Positions 1 to 8,641 of a stretch of 36,890 nucleotides of DNA are shown here, piece after piece. Each line of letters starts with the position of its first letter. Position 1 is the first letter of the stretch. The notes under the pieces were generated by a model, which ran no database searches, was not told where the DNA came from, and was given only the letters and a program-made list of their open reading frames with translations. The position numbers and the translations under genes were made by a program. This DNA comes from an uncultured Prevotellaceae bacterium. GTDB lineage: Bacteria; Bacteroidota; Bacteroidia; Bacteroidales; Bacteroidaceae. The stretch lies in NCBI GenBank assembly GCA_946415645.1, contig CAMKTJ010000024.1, positions 1 to 36,890 of the forward strand. The letters run 5' to 3'.

Positions 1-843
1 AGAACAAATTTTGATACACTGTTGGAGGCCGGTTGTCATTTCGGTCACCTGAAGAGAAAGTGGAATCCCGCTATGGCTCCCTACATTTTCATGGAGCGCA
101 ATGGTATTCATATCATTGACCTGCACAAGACTGTTGCTAAGGTTGATGAGGCTGCAGAGGCTATGAAGCAGATTGCTAAGAGCGGTAAGAAGATTCTTTT
201 TGTTGCTACTAAGAAGCAAGCTAAGCAGATTGTTGCTGACAAGGCTACATCTGTAAACATGCCCTACGTTATTGAGCGTTGGCCCGGTGGTATGCTGACC
301 AACTTCCCCACAATCCGTAAGGCTGTTAAGAAAATGGCCAATATTGATAAGTTGACAGCTGATGGTACTTTCAGTAACTTGTCTAAGCGCGAGATCCTGC
401 AGGTTCAGCGTCAGCGTGCTAAGTTGGAGAAGAACCTCGGTTCTATCGCTGACTTGACTCGTCTGCCTTCTGCCCTGTTCGTTGTTGACGTTCTGAAGGA
501 GCAGATTGCTGTTCGTGAGGCAAACCGTCTGGGTATCCCCGTATTCGGTATTGTTGACACCAACTCTAATCCTGACAACATCGACTTCATGATTCCTGCT
601 AACGATGATGCAAGCAAGAGCGTAGAGGTTATCCTTGATGCTTGCTGTGCTGCTATCAACGAGGGTCTTGAGGAGCGTAAGGCTGAGAAGGCTGACAGCG
701 ATGCTGCTGCTGAGCAGGATGACCAGCCCGTTGTAAAGCGTGGTCGCAAGAAGGCTGCTGCCAAAGAGGCTGCTGCTGAGGAAGTTGTAGAGGCTCCCGC
801 TGCCGAGGCTACTGAGGCTCCCGCTGAGGAAACAGCTGAATAA
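1..843 (+). CDS. rpsB: 30S ribosomal protein S2, 5'-truncated by the window edge
   Basis: Small-subunit ribosomal protein uS2, needed for S1 binding and translation initiation. The reading frame is open from base 1, and residues RTNFDTLLEAGCHFGH before the first possible internal start (TTG at 22) are the normal S2 N terminus, so only about the first two codons lie outside the window. Diagnostic S2 segments are present: GCHFGHLKRKWNP, the IIDLHKT helix region, KQA motif, ERWPGGMLTNF, LTRLPSALFVVDV, EANRLGIPVFGIVDTNSNP and IPANDDA. After the conserved core the protein has a C-terminal extension of roughly 60 residues that is almost entirely Ala, Glu and Lys/Arg, probably disordered. It is followed 41 bp later by tsf, the usual partner. 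Identification is by family recognition and is very secure. Confidence 0.97.
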   Translation, partial: RTNFDTLLEAGCHFGHLKRKWNPAMAPYIFMERNGIHIIDLHKTVAKVDEAAEAMKQIAKSGKKILFVATKKQAKQIVADKATSVNMPYVIERWPGGMLTNFPTIRKAVKKMANIDKLTADGTFSNLSKREILQVQRQRAKLEKNLGSIADLTRLPSALFVVDVLKEQIAVREANRLGIPVFGIVDTNSNPDNIDFMIPANDDASKSVEVILDACCAAINEGLEERKAEKADSDAAAEQDDQPVVKRGRKKAAAKEAAAEEVVEAPAAEATEAPAEETAE

Positions 844-884
844 TTTAATTCATTCACAAATCATTTAAAGAAAGAAGACGTACT

Positions 885-1877
885 ATGGACGTTACAATGA
901 CAGATATTAAGAAGCTCCGTGAAATGACCGGTGCTGGCTTGGCTGACTGCAAGAAGGCTTTGGCTGAGTCTGACGACATGGACGGTGCTGTTGCATACCT
1001 GCGTAAGAAGGGTGCTGCTGTAGCTGCTAAGCGTAGTGACCGTGAGGCTGCTGAGGGTTGTGTACTTGTTAAGGCTGAGAATGGCTTCGGTGCTATCATC
1101 GCCTTGAAGTGCGAGACCGACTTCGTTGCCAACAACGCTGACTTCGTAGCTCTTACTCAGAACATCCTGAACGCTGCTGTTGCTGCCAAGGCTAAGTCTC
1201 TGGACGAGGTTAAGGCTCTTCCCCTGGGTGACGTTACTGTTGCTGATGCTGTTACAGAGCGTAGCGGTGTTACAGGTGAGAAGATGGAGCTGGATGGCTA
1301 TTGCTACATCGAGTCTGAGAACATTGCTACTTACAACCACATGAACCGCAACGGTCTTTGCACCATGTTGGCTTTGAACAAGGCTGTTGAGGATCCTACC
1401 GTTGGTAAGAACATTGCTATGCAGATTGCCAGTGCAGCTCCCGTAGCTATCGATGAGACAGGTGTACCTCAGTCTGTAAAGGACAACGAGATTGCCGTTG
1501 CTATCGAGAAGACAAAGGCAGAGCAGGTTCAGAAGGCTGTTGAGGCTGCTATCAAGAAGGCAGGTTACAACCCCGCTCACTTCGACTCAGAGGATCACAT
1601 GGAGAGCAACCAGACCAAGGGCTGGATTACAGCTGAGGATGTTGCTGCTGTTAAGAAGATCATCGCTGAGGTTAGCGCTGAGAAGGCTGCCAACCTGAAC
1701 GAGGCTATGATCCAGAACATTGCTAAGGGTCGTCTGAACAAGTTCCTCAAAGAGAACTGTCTGATGAGCCAGGAGTATATCTGGGATAAGAACTTCACTG
1801 TAGCTTCTTATCTGCAGTCAGTAGATAAGGATCTGGCTATCACAGATTTCAAGCGTTTCACACTTCGTGCTGAATAA
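885..1877 (+). CDS. tsf: Elongation factor Ts
   Basis: Guanine-nucleotide exchange factor that recycles EF-Tu-GDP to EF-Tu-GTP in the cytoplasm. The N-terminal UBA-like domain is clear (ITDIKKLREMTGAGLADCKKAL type, with TGAG and DCKKAL), followed by the core motif around residues 60-75 (ALKCETDFVANNADF, the TDFVA signature). The 330-residue length fits Bacteroidetes EF-Ts. The start at 885 is preferred over an internal ATG at 897 because it follows an A/G-rich stretch (AAAGAAAG) at a suitable distance and relatives begin with a similar M-V-T-M leader. Probably cotranscribed with rpsB; a strong terminator follows at 1911-1946. Confidence 0.97.
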   Translation: MDVTMTDIKKLREMTGAGLADCKKALAESDDMDGAVAYLRKKGAAVAAKRSDREAAEGCVLVKAENGFGAIIALKCETDFVANNADFVALTQNILNAAVAAKAKSLDEVKALPLGDVTVADAVTERSGVTGEKMELDGYCYIESENIATYNHMNRNGLCTMLALNKAVEDPTVGKNIAMQIASAAPVAIDETGVPQSVKDNEIAVAIEKTKAEQVQKAVEAAIKKAGYNPAHFDSEDHMESNQTKGWITAEDVAAVKKIIAEVSAEKAANLNEAMIQNIAKGRLNKFLKENCLMSQEYIWDKNFTVASYLQSVDKDLAITDFKRFTLRAE

Positions 1878-1910
1878 TTTCAGCCTCGAACTGAAATAAT
1901 TATACAAAAA

Positions 1911-1946
1911 GAGTGAACCATTCGTATGATTGGTTCACTTTTTTTT
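1911..1946 (+). terminator. Rho-independent terminator after tsf
   Basis: A 9-bp perfect stem (AGTGAACCA at 1912-1920 with TGGTTCACT at 1931-1939), a 10-nt loop and an unbroken T run to 1946. It ends the rpsB-tsf transcript just before the promoter of the next operon. Confidence 0.9.
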
Positions 1947-1947
1947 A

Positions 1948-1955
1948 TACCTTTG
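1948..1955 (+). promoter_or_regulatory. Bacteroidetes -7 element (TACCTTTG)
   Basis: Exact match to the TAnnTTTG consensus, placed directly after the tsf terminator and 29 bp before the start codon at 1985. No convincing -33 TTTG at the usual spacing, so confidence is moderate. It would drive the FAH-porU-porV operon. Confidence 0.55.
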
Positions 1956-1984
1956 TCAAGGAAATTGCGAACTTTAACTGAGTA

Positions 1985-2602
1985 ATGAAGATTTTTGGGA
2001 TAGGAATGAATTACCTGGAGCACAATAAAGAGCTTCATGGTACGTTATTAAATATAGAGGACCCTGTTGTTTTTACAAAGGCTGACTCCTCATTGCTTAC
2101 GGGCGGCAAGCCGTTCTTTATCCCTGCCTATACTCAGCAGTGTGATTATGAGACGGAGCTGGTGGTGCGTATCAACCACTTAGGGCGCAGTATCCCTGAG
2201 CGTTTTGCCCACCGTTATTATGATGAGGTTTCTGTTGGAATAGACTTTACTGCCCGTGATTTGCAGGAATCCCTGCGCCAGAAAGGCTTGCCTTGGGACT
2301 TGTGCAAGGGTTTTGATGGCAGTGCCGTTGTTGGGAATTGGGTACCGAAGGAAAAGCTGGGTGATGTGCAGAACCTGCATTTTCATCTGGATATAAACGG
2401 AAAGACCGTTCAGAGCGGTTTTACTGGCGATATGCTGCATAGCGTGGATAAGCTGATCAGCTTCATCAGTCAGTATTTTACGTTCAAGACGGGCGATATT
2501 ATCTTTACGGGAACACCCGTTGGGGTGGGCCCTGTTCATATAGATGACCACCTTGAGGGATACCTTGAGGGGGAGAAGGTGCTGGAATTCAATGTCAAGT
2601 AA
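1985..2602 (+). CDS. Fumarylacetoacetate hydrolase (FAH) family protein
   Basis: Small (205 aa) single-domain member of the FAH superfamily, metal-dependent enzymes acting on beta-keto acids (hydrolases, isomerases, oxaloacetate decarboxylase/tautomerase). Visible signatures: the E-x-E metal-ligand motif at Glu56/Glu58 (YETELVVRI), Asp87 in VGIDFTARDLQ (family motif GxDxxARD), GFDGSAVVG, and the C-terminal FTGTPVGVGPV loop. Substrate cannot be read from sequence; the small YcgM/FAHD1-like size favours an oxaloacetate- or acylpyruvate-type activity. It lies 14 bp upstream of porU and appears cotranscribed with the type IX secretion genes, with no obvious functional link. Confidence 0.88.
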   Translation: MKIFGIGMNYLEHNKELHGTLLNIEDPVVFTKADSSLLTGGKPFFIPAYTQQCDYETELVVRINHLGRSIPERFAHRYYDEVSVGIDFTARDLQESLRQKGLPWDLCKGFDGSAVVGNWVPKEKLGDVQNLHFHLDINGKTVQSGFTGDMLHSVDKLISFISQYFTFKTGDIIFTGTPVGVGPVHIDDHLEGYLEGEKVLEFNVK

Positions 2603-2616
2603 TAAGTGGTTTGCCC

Positions 2617-5600
2617 ATGAAACGAATTATACAATATATACTCTTCTTCTTTGCTTTCCTGCCTCTTATGGCGCAGGAAAACGGTAAATTGGATATCACC
2701 ACGCTAAACTGGGATGAGCTGAAGATAGACTCTGTCCTCCCTGTTTATACCGAGGTGGTTCCCTTGCAGACTGACTATTCCCTAAACGACTACAGCGTCG
2801 GGATTGAATACCCTGAGTATGCTCCTCTGACATCCAAGGAGACTGAGGTCGTACTGAAGTATGACAGCCTGATACGTGAGTCTATCGATGTGGAGAGTTA
2901 TGTGGGTATATCTCGTGGAGAAGGAATGTTGGATATTGCCTTTGTGCCCATCATTCGTCGTGGCAATACCTATCTCAAGCTTATCAGCGCACAGATTGTC
3001 ATTACCTCTACTCCCAAGCGCGTGGCTCGTAGGGCACCTGCAACCAAGTCTGAGCGTTATGCTGCCCACTCCAAGCTGCAGAGCGGCCGTTGGGTAAAGA
3101 TTTCCATTACTCAGGACGGTATGTACCGCCTTACCCGTTCTGCCCTGAAGAATATGGGATTCTCTAATCCTGCTAAGGTGCGCCTCTATGGTTATGGAGG
3201 TCATTTGCAGAACGAGGTTCTGTTCAAGGGCGAGGAGTATGATGACATGGTGGAAGTCCCCTTGTATTACAGTCAGAAGCTGGATGCCTGGCTGTTCTGG
3301 GGAAATGGCTTGTTGCATTGGAATGGTGATACCAGAGTGGTTAATTTCTATGCCAACGAGGCCTGCTATTTCCTTACCGAAGAAGCTGAGGATGCCGAGC
3401 GTATAGGAACAGAACATGCGTACGCCTCTTATGGCACGGCTGTTTCCACTGTTACTGATCATGTACTGTACGAGAAGGATGAATATGCATGGTATCATGG
3501 TGGTCGCAATTTGTATGAGAGTACCAATTATGCCAGCAGCAATTCCCATTCCTATAGTTTGCAGACTATCAACGCAGAGAGTGCACTCAAACTGACGGTG
3601 GCTTTCTCTGCCAATAACAAGAGTAAGACAGCTGTAGATGTAAATGTCAACGGAAACAAAGTTGGATCGATGACAGTGGCTGTGCCCGTTGATATATACA
3701 CCTATGGAGCTTCTACAACATCTAGCTTTGATGTAAGTAAATTGGATCCTGTCTCTTCCTGGAATGTCCGTCTGACATCTACGGCAGGTCTGAATGCCCG
3801 TCTGGATTATATTTCTCTTAGCTATGAGAGAAAGCTCAAACCTTCTTCAGGCTATATTGCCTTTACACCCGAATACGGGGGAACTGGCCAGTACAATATT
3901 GAAGGTACGGGACTCAAGGTGATGCGTACCAGTAGTCCTGGTGCTCCTGCTACTCTTGTCGAGACTTCTCAGTTGGATAATACTACATCTGTTGTCCTGC
4001 CTTACGATAAGCTGCAGTATGTAGCCTTTGATGACGGCTATTCCTTCCCTGAGCCCAAGGTAGTCGGTACTATCCAGAATCAGGACCTGCATGCAATGGA
4101 CAGTGTGGATATGGTTATCATTATTCCCACCAGTGGCAAGCTCTTAGAGCAGGCACAGCGTCTGGTAGATGCCCATAAGCAGTATGATGGTCTGAGATGT
4201 GCCATTGTCCGTGCCGATCAGGTTTACAACGAGTTCTCCAGCGGAACACCTGATGCAACGGCTTACCGTCGTCTCATGAAGATGCTCTATGATAGGGCAG
4301 AGAACAAGGACGATGCGCCCAAGTACCTGCTCCTCTTTGGCGATGCTGCCTGGGATAACCGTATGATAAGCTCGCAGTGGAGGAAATACTCGCCCAACGA
4401 CTATCTTCTCTGTTACCCCAGTGAGAATAGTTTCAGTGATACCAGAAGTTATGTGATGGAGGATTACTTCGGTCTGCTGGACGACGGAGAAGGTTCTGAT
4501 CTCCTTAGGAACAAGCCCGACCTTGGTGTGGGTCGCTTCCCTGTAACCTCTGCTTCTGATGCCAAGGTTATGGTAGACAAGACCATTACCTATCTCAGTC
4601 GTGAGAATGCAGGCAGCTGGAAGAACCTTGTCTATCTGTTGGGTGACGATGGTGATAAAAACCAGCACTTGGATATGGCTAATGATGTGGCAGAGCTCGT
4701 CAAGAAAAATAATCCTGAGATGGAAGTCAGGAAGATTATGTGGGATGCCTATAAGATAGAGAGTACAGCCAGTAACCTTTCTTATCCCACCTGTACTCAG
4801 GATATCAAGCGTGCCATGAATGAGGGTGCTGCTGTCATCAATTATGTGGGTCACGCGGCTCCTTATGGTATGAGTCACGAGTTTGTGCTTAGAATGAGTG
4901 ACTTTGCAGAAAATAATGGGAACAAGCTTGCCCTGTGGGTTACTGCCGCCTGTGACGTTATGCCTTTCGACGGTCAGGTAGAGAACATTGGCGAGACAGC
5001 TGTCCTGAATCCCAATGGCGGTGCCTTGGCATTCTATGGTACGGCCCGTACCGTTTATGCAAGACAGAACTCGTATATGAACCAATTCTTTATGCAGTAT
5101 CTGTTTGCTAAGGATGCTAAGGGTAGAAAGTATATGGTTGGCGATGCTATCCGCCTTGCTAAGAATGCCATTATTTCGGCGAAGCCTGATATTGAGTCGG
5201 GCTATCGCGAGAACAAACTGCAGTATGCTCTGCTTGGCGACCCATCCCTGGCGTTCGGTACTCCTTTGCAGAAGGTAGTCCTTGACAGTATCAACGGAAC
5301 CAAGCTGTCCTCTGCTACTGTTGTTCCCCTGAAGGCCGGTCAGCGTGTCCGCTTGTCTGGTCATCTTGCCGGTGCAGATGGTACGCTGATGGAAGACTTT
5401 ACGGGAGCCATGACTACCCGCATGTATGATAACGAGGAGATAGTGCTCTGCCACAACAATCAGGACGCCGATACTGCTTTTTACTACAAGGACCGTACTG
5501 GCATCTATTCTATTCAGGACAGTGTGGTAAATGGTAAGTTCTCTGTTGAATTTGTTATCCCCGTTGATATCAATAACAGTAACGAGGTGGGTCGTTTTGC

Positions 5601-6354
5601 CTTCTACGCCCTCAATAATGAACGTACCATGGAGGCCAACGGATACAGCGAGAAGTTCCGCTTGGGCGGAATGGATGAGACGGGAACGGACACCCAGGGT
5701 CCTGCCATCATGGCAGGCCTGAACTCTGAGGACTTCGAGAACGGTAGCGTTGTCAACAGCACGCCTTACTTCGTAGCCAAGCTGGAGGACGAAAGCGGTA
5801 TCAACTATAGCGGAAACGGTATAGGACATGATCTGATTCTCTGTGTAGATAATGATGCCAGCAAGACTTATACCCTCAACAGTAACTATGTGCAGGAGTT
5901 TGGCGACTTTACACGCGGTACCGTATCCTATGTGTTGCCCGCGTTGGAGAAGGGACCTCATACCCTTACCTTCCGTGCCTGGGATGTCTTCAACAATACC
6001 AATGCCGTATCCTTGGACTTTGTGGTTGATCCCACTGTGGCACCCAATATGTTCAACTTGGGCGTCAGTCAGAATCCTGCCCGTACCAGTACCAACTTCC
6101 TTATCTCTTATGATATGGCTGGTACAGAATGTACGTTTACATTGGAGGTCTTCAACTTTGCCGGACAGCGCGTATGGTTCCATCAGGAGCAGGGTAGTTC
6201 CCCCAGTGGATTATATACCATTCCCTGGAATCTGTGTACCAATGCAGGAGCCAAGTTATTCACTGGCGTTTACGTCTATCGCTGTCAAATGAGCTGTGGC
6301 GATAGCAAGAAAGTCTCAAAAGCGCAAAAAATCATTATTTTGAACAATAAATAA
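2617..6354 (+). CDS. porU: Type IX secretion system sortase PorU (C25 family)
   Basis: Cell-surface cysteine protease that removes the C-terminal signal domain of type IX cargo and attaches the cargo to the surface anchor. The gingipain-type (C25) domain is seen with catalytic His746 (NYVGHAAPYG) and Cys779 (WVTAACDV), counted from the ATG at 2617; their 33-residue spacing is the one known for RgpB and P. gingivalis PorU. A signal peptide (MKRIIQYILFFFAFLPLMAQ) supports this ATG over the TTG at 2611. The C-terminal part is beta-rich, and the last ~90 residues (NLGVSQNPA, then LEVFNFAGQRVW, then GVYVYRCQ) look like a type IX CTD, which PorU itself is known to carry. At 1245 aa it is of normal length. 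porV follows after 24 bp, the conserved gene order. Confidence 0.95.
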   Translation: MKRIIQYILFFFAFLPLMAQENGKLDITTLNWDELKIDSVLPVYTEVVPLQTDYSLNDYSVGIEYPEYAPLTSKETEVVLKYDSLIRESIDVESYVGISRGEGMLDIAFVPIIRRGNTYLKLISAQIVITSTPKRVARRAPATKSERYAAHSKLQSGRWVKISITQDGMYRLTRSALKNMGFSNPAKVRLYGYGGHLQNEVLFKGEEYDDMVEVPLYYSQKLDAWLFWGNGLLHWNGDTRVVNFYANEACYFLTEEAEDAERIGTEHAYASYGTAVSTVTDHVLYEKDEYAWYHGGRNLYESTNYASSNSHSYSLQTINAESALKLTVAFSANNKSKTAVDVNVNGNKVGSMTVAVPVDIYTYGASTTSSFDVSKLDPVSSWNVRLTSTAGLNARLDYISLSYERKLKPSSGYIAFTPEYGGTGQYNIEGTGLKVMRTSSPGAPATLVETSQLDNTTSVVLPYDKLQYVAFDDGYSFPEPKVVGTIQNQDLHAMDSVDMVIIIPTSGKLLEQAQRLVDAHKQYDGLRCAIVRADQVYNEFSSGTPDATAYRRLMKMLYDRAENKDDAPKYLLLFGDAAWDNRMISSQWRKYSPNDYLLCYPSENSFSDTRSYVMEDYFGLLDDGEGSDLLRNKPDLGVGRFPVTSASDAKVMVDKTITYLSRENAGSWKNLVYLLGDDGDKNQHLDMANDVAELVKKNNPEMEVRKIMWDAYKIESTASNLSYPTCTQDIKRAMNEGAAVINYVGHAAPYGMSHEFVLRMSDFAENNGNKLALWVTAACDVMPFDGQVENIGETAVLNPNGGALAFYGTARTVYARQNSYMNQFFMQYLFAKDAKGRKYMVGDAIRLAKNAIISAKPDIESGYRENKLQYALLGDPSLAFGTPLQKVVLDSINGTKLSSATVVPLKAGQRVRLSGHLAGADGTLMEDFTGAMTTRMYDNEEIVLCHNNQDADTAFYYKDRTGIYSIQDSVVNGKFSVEFVIPVDINNSNEVGRFAFYALNNERTMEANGYSEKFRLGGMDETGTDTQGPAIMAGLNSEDFENGSVVNSTPYFVAKLEDESGINYSGNGIGHDLILCVDNDASKTYTLNSNYVQEFGDFTRGTVSYVLPALEKGPHTLTFRAWDVFNNTNAVSLDFVVDPTVAPNMFNLGVSQNPARTSTNFLISYDMAGTECTFTLEVFNFAGQRVWFHQEQGSSPSGLYTIPWNLCTNAGAKLFTGVYVYRCQMSCGDSKKVSKAQKIIILNNK

Positions 6355-6378
6355 GGGAAAACAGAGTTTTTATATTGT

Positions 6379-7575
6379 ATGCGAACAACAAATATGAACA
6401 GACTAACTCTGCTTTTGGCTGTACTGCTAAGCGTTACGGCCGCAAAGGCTCAGGATATAAAGAACACCTTCAATCCTGAACAGTATGGTGTAACATCATT
6501 GGCTATTGCTCCCGATGCACGTGGTGGTTCAATGGGTGATATAGGTGCCGCTACTGAGGCCGACGTGTATTCTCAGTATTGGAACCCTGCCAAGTATCCA
6601 TTCAATGTGGCTCGTGCTGGTGTGGGTATCAGCTACACTCCTTGGCTGCGTAAGATTGTCAGTGATATTAATCTTGCCAATATAACAGGTTTTTACCGTA
6701 TCGGTGACTATTCAGCCGTATCAGCATCACTTAGGTACTTCAATCTGGGTGAGGTGTATGTAGGCGATTATAGTGGCGGCATAACAGATATGACCATCAA
6801 GCCCTATGAGTTGGCTGTTGACGTAGGCTATAGCCGTATGCTTAGCGAGACCTTCTCAATGGGTGTGAACATGCGTTTCATATACTCTGATATTAGAGTT
6901 GATCCTTATAATGCAGCAAGTAGTGCTGGTAAGGCATTCGCTGCTGATATTGCCATGTACCGTTTGGGTTACTTTATGATGGGTAACCGCGAGTGCAGCC
7001 TGGGTTGGGGTATCAACATCAGTAATATCGGTAGTAAGATTGCCTTTGGCGGTTCTGATGATGCCGAGTTCATCCCCACCAACCTGCGTCTGGGTCTGAA
7101 CCTTACTGTTCCTATGAACGAGTTCAACAAGTTCAGCTTCTCTGTTGAAGCCAACAAACTGCTGATTCCTACCTATCCCAAGAGAGGAGAAAATGAATCA
7201 GAAGTAGATTATGAGACCCGTGTACAGAAGGACTATTATGATATCTCGCCCATTGCCGGTATCTTCAAGAGTTTTGGTGATGCTCCTGGCGGATTCAAGG
7301 AAGAGATGCAGGAGATTCGTTGGAGCTTTGGTGCCGAGTACACCTATAACGACCGCTTCATGCTTCGTGCCGGTTATCACCACGAGGCAGAGAACAAGGG
7401 TAACCGTAAGTACTTCACCGTTGGTGCCGGTTTCAAGATGAGTGTCTTCACCATAGATGCTGCTTATCTGTTCAGTACGGCTCAGACCAACCCATTGGAT
7501 CAGACCATGCGTTTCTCTTTGGCCTTCGATCTGGATGGCATGCGTGACCTCTTTGGTAAGATGAAGAGAAGATAA
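6379..7575 (+). CDS. porV: Type IX secretion outer-membrane protein PorV (LptO)
   Basis: FadL-like outer-membrane beta-barrel that receives cargo from the SprA channel and delivers it to the PorU attachment complex. Recognised from its N-terminal region after the signal peptide (TSLAIAPDARGGSMGDIGAAT, then SQYWNPAKYPF), which is highly characteristic, and by alternating hydrophobic barrel strands throughout, ending in a strand near RFSLAFDLDGMRDLF. Signal peptide is about residues 6-24, with cleavage near AKA-QDI. The start may be 6379 or the internal ATG at 6394. It follows porU by 24 bp and ends the operon before a strong terminator. Length (398 aa) is normal. Confidence 0.95.
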   Translation: MRTTNMNRLTLLLAVLLSVTAAKAQDIKNTFNPEQYGVTSLAIAPDARGGSMGDIGAATEADVYSQYWNPAKYPFNVARAGVGISYTPWLRKIVSDINLANITGFYRIGDYSAVSASLRYFNLGEVYVGDYSGGITDMTIKPYELAVDVGYSRMLSETFSMGVNMRFIYSDIRVDPYNAASSAGKAFAADIAMYRLGYFMMGNRECSLGWGINISNIGSKIAFGGSDDAEFIPTNLRLGLNLTVPMNEFNKFSFSVEANKLLIPTYPKRGENESEVDYETRVQKDYYDISPIAGIFKSFGDAPGGFKEEMQEIRWSFGAEYTYNDRFMLRAGYHHEAENKGNRKYFTVGAGFKMSVFTIDAAYLFSTAQTNPLDQTMRFSLAFDLDGMRDLFGKMKRR

Positions 7576-7600
7576 ATAGCCTACATATATAATAAGGTAT

Positions 7601-7634
7601 AAAGCCAACGCCCCAAAAGCGTTGGCTTTTTTTT
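7601..7634 (+). terminator. Rho-independent terminator after porV
   Basis: Perfect 11-bp stem (AAAGCCAACGC at 7601-7611 with GCGTTGGCTTT at 7619-7629), a 7-nt loop and an 8-T tract. It closes the FAH-porU-porV operon. Confidence 0.93.
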
Positions 7635-7722
7635 AATCTCACGCAGAAAACGTAAGCTACTAAGTTTTATCTCACACAGATCCCACAGATCTAAATAGAT
7701 ATTTAACAAAAACCTCAAAAAC

Positions 7723-7853
7723 ACCTGTCGATAGTATAAGTCTTGTCAGACTTTTGCAGCACTTCAAGTGACAATTCCATTATAAGTACACTTATATGGC
7801 ACTATCACTTAAACTTCTGCACCCTCCTACGTCAGGTTATACTATCGTCGGGT
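7723..7853. other. Highly structured element, possible non-coding RNA or cruciform
   Basis: An outer stem pairs 7723-7739 with 7837-7853 (16 pairs, one G-T, one T-T mismatch). Inside are a hairpin with GTCT/AGAC arms (7740-7751), a long arm built from GCAG/CTGC (7756-7759 with 7817-7820), AAGTGA/TCACTT (7766-7771 with 7805-7810) and CCAT-ATAAGT/ACTTAT-ATGG (7777-7799, one bulge), and a small CCT/AGG hairpin before the closing strand. The 3' strand can also pair downstream: GGGTAA at 7850-7855 with TTACCC at 7934-7939, plus TTATACTAT with ATAGTATTA at 7928-7936, an alternative fold. Two more hairpins lie at 7863-7875 (GGCTC/GAGCC) and 7895-7915 (TGTCTGA/TCAGACA). It does not match tmRNA, RNase P, 6S or SRP RNA signatures I know. 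Strand unknown. Confidence 0.45.
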
Positions 7854-8053
7854 AAAAACCCCGGCTCTTTGAGCCTGAAAAACCATTGCATGTTTGTCTG
7901 ATAGCTATTCAGACAGTTCCCGTGGCTATAGTATTACCCTTCATCTGATACGGTTAGGATTGTAGATATCTGGGATGCACGGATGAATCCAGAAAATCTA
8001 AAACAAAGAATCAAATAGCCAGTTGATAATAATGGGGTAGGGACTGGCTAATT

Positions 8054-8114
8054 ATTCCCACGTTGGGAATGAAATATTCCCACGTTGGGAACAAAATATT
8101 CCCACGTTGGGAAT
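8054..8114. repeat. Three ATTCCCACGTTGGGAA hairpin units at 22-bp spacing
   Basis: The unit occurs at 8054-8070, 8076-8091 and 8098-8114, each with 6-7-bp inverted arms (TTCCCA/TGGGAA) around a CGT centre and exactly 22 bp from start to start, about two helical turns. Just upstream, TAGCCAGT (8016-8023) and ACTGGCTA (8043-8050) form another inverted pair. The layout looks like a phased set of protein-binding sites or a small repeat array, but no promoter or gene is adjacent. Confidence 0.8.
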
Positions 8115-8153
8115 AATTAATAAGCAACTTGATAACGATAACCGCTTATTAGC

Positions 8154-8195
8154 TTATTAGCTTATTTGTATTCTCGCTAACCGCTAACCGCTAAC
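8154..8195. repeat. Short tandem phrases: GCTTATTA (8-bp) and CGCTAAC (7-bp)
   Basis: Three GCTTATTA-type octads (last one degenerate) from about 8144-8167 are followed by three exact CGCTAAC heptads at 8175-8195. The heptad is the same one seen at 10009, 17468, 22778 and 26350. Confidence 0.85.
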
Positions 8196-8204
8196 CTCTT
8201 TTAT

Positions 8205-8641
8205 TCTCACGCAGAAAGCGCAGATATTTTATCCACGCATTTGCTTTTAAGGTCTGCCAGGTATTACTTTGTAATCCCTTATGTGCTGGGCTTTATGCAT
8301 GTACTTATAAAAGCCAGCTTTTAACGTCCAATCCTAAATCCCAGCACCAGTCATTGTCATGACATCACCATCCCTTAAAATCAAATCCTCCCCCTTTCAA
8401 GCAATAGACTTTAGACTCTAGATCTTAGCTATACATATGAAAGGATAGATATAATCCCAATTGCTTGTGTTTGATGCTATACCCCATTATGGATGGGGTG
8501 ATGGGTTATTTGCTGGATGGACGTTAAAAGCTTGTTTTTATAAGCCCATCCAGGAAATAAGGTATCAAAGGCTCTCGCTAGAGAGACGCAGCATCAGACG
8601 CAAGCAATATTTCTGCGAATATCTGCGCTTTCTGCGTGAGA
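8205..8641. repeat. Nested inverted arms in non-coding DNA
   Basis: A perfect 24-bp inverted repeat joins 8205-8228 (begins TCTCACGCAGAAAGCG) to 8618-8641. A second, inner one joins 8304-8329 to 8519-8544 (24 of 26 positions; begins CTTATAAAAGCC on the left). GTGCTGGG at 8283-8290 and CCCAGCAC at 8339-8346 form a smaller hairpin. A 73-codon reading frame at 8461-8682 runs through the right arm and is not convincing as a gene. Confidence 0.7.

Noticed and set aside
4144..6183. Long minus-strand frame (679 codons) opposite porU
   Set aside because: It is antisense to a securely identified gene, has no start context or signal, and arises from the codon bias of porU.
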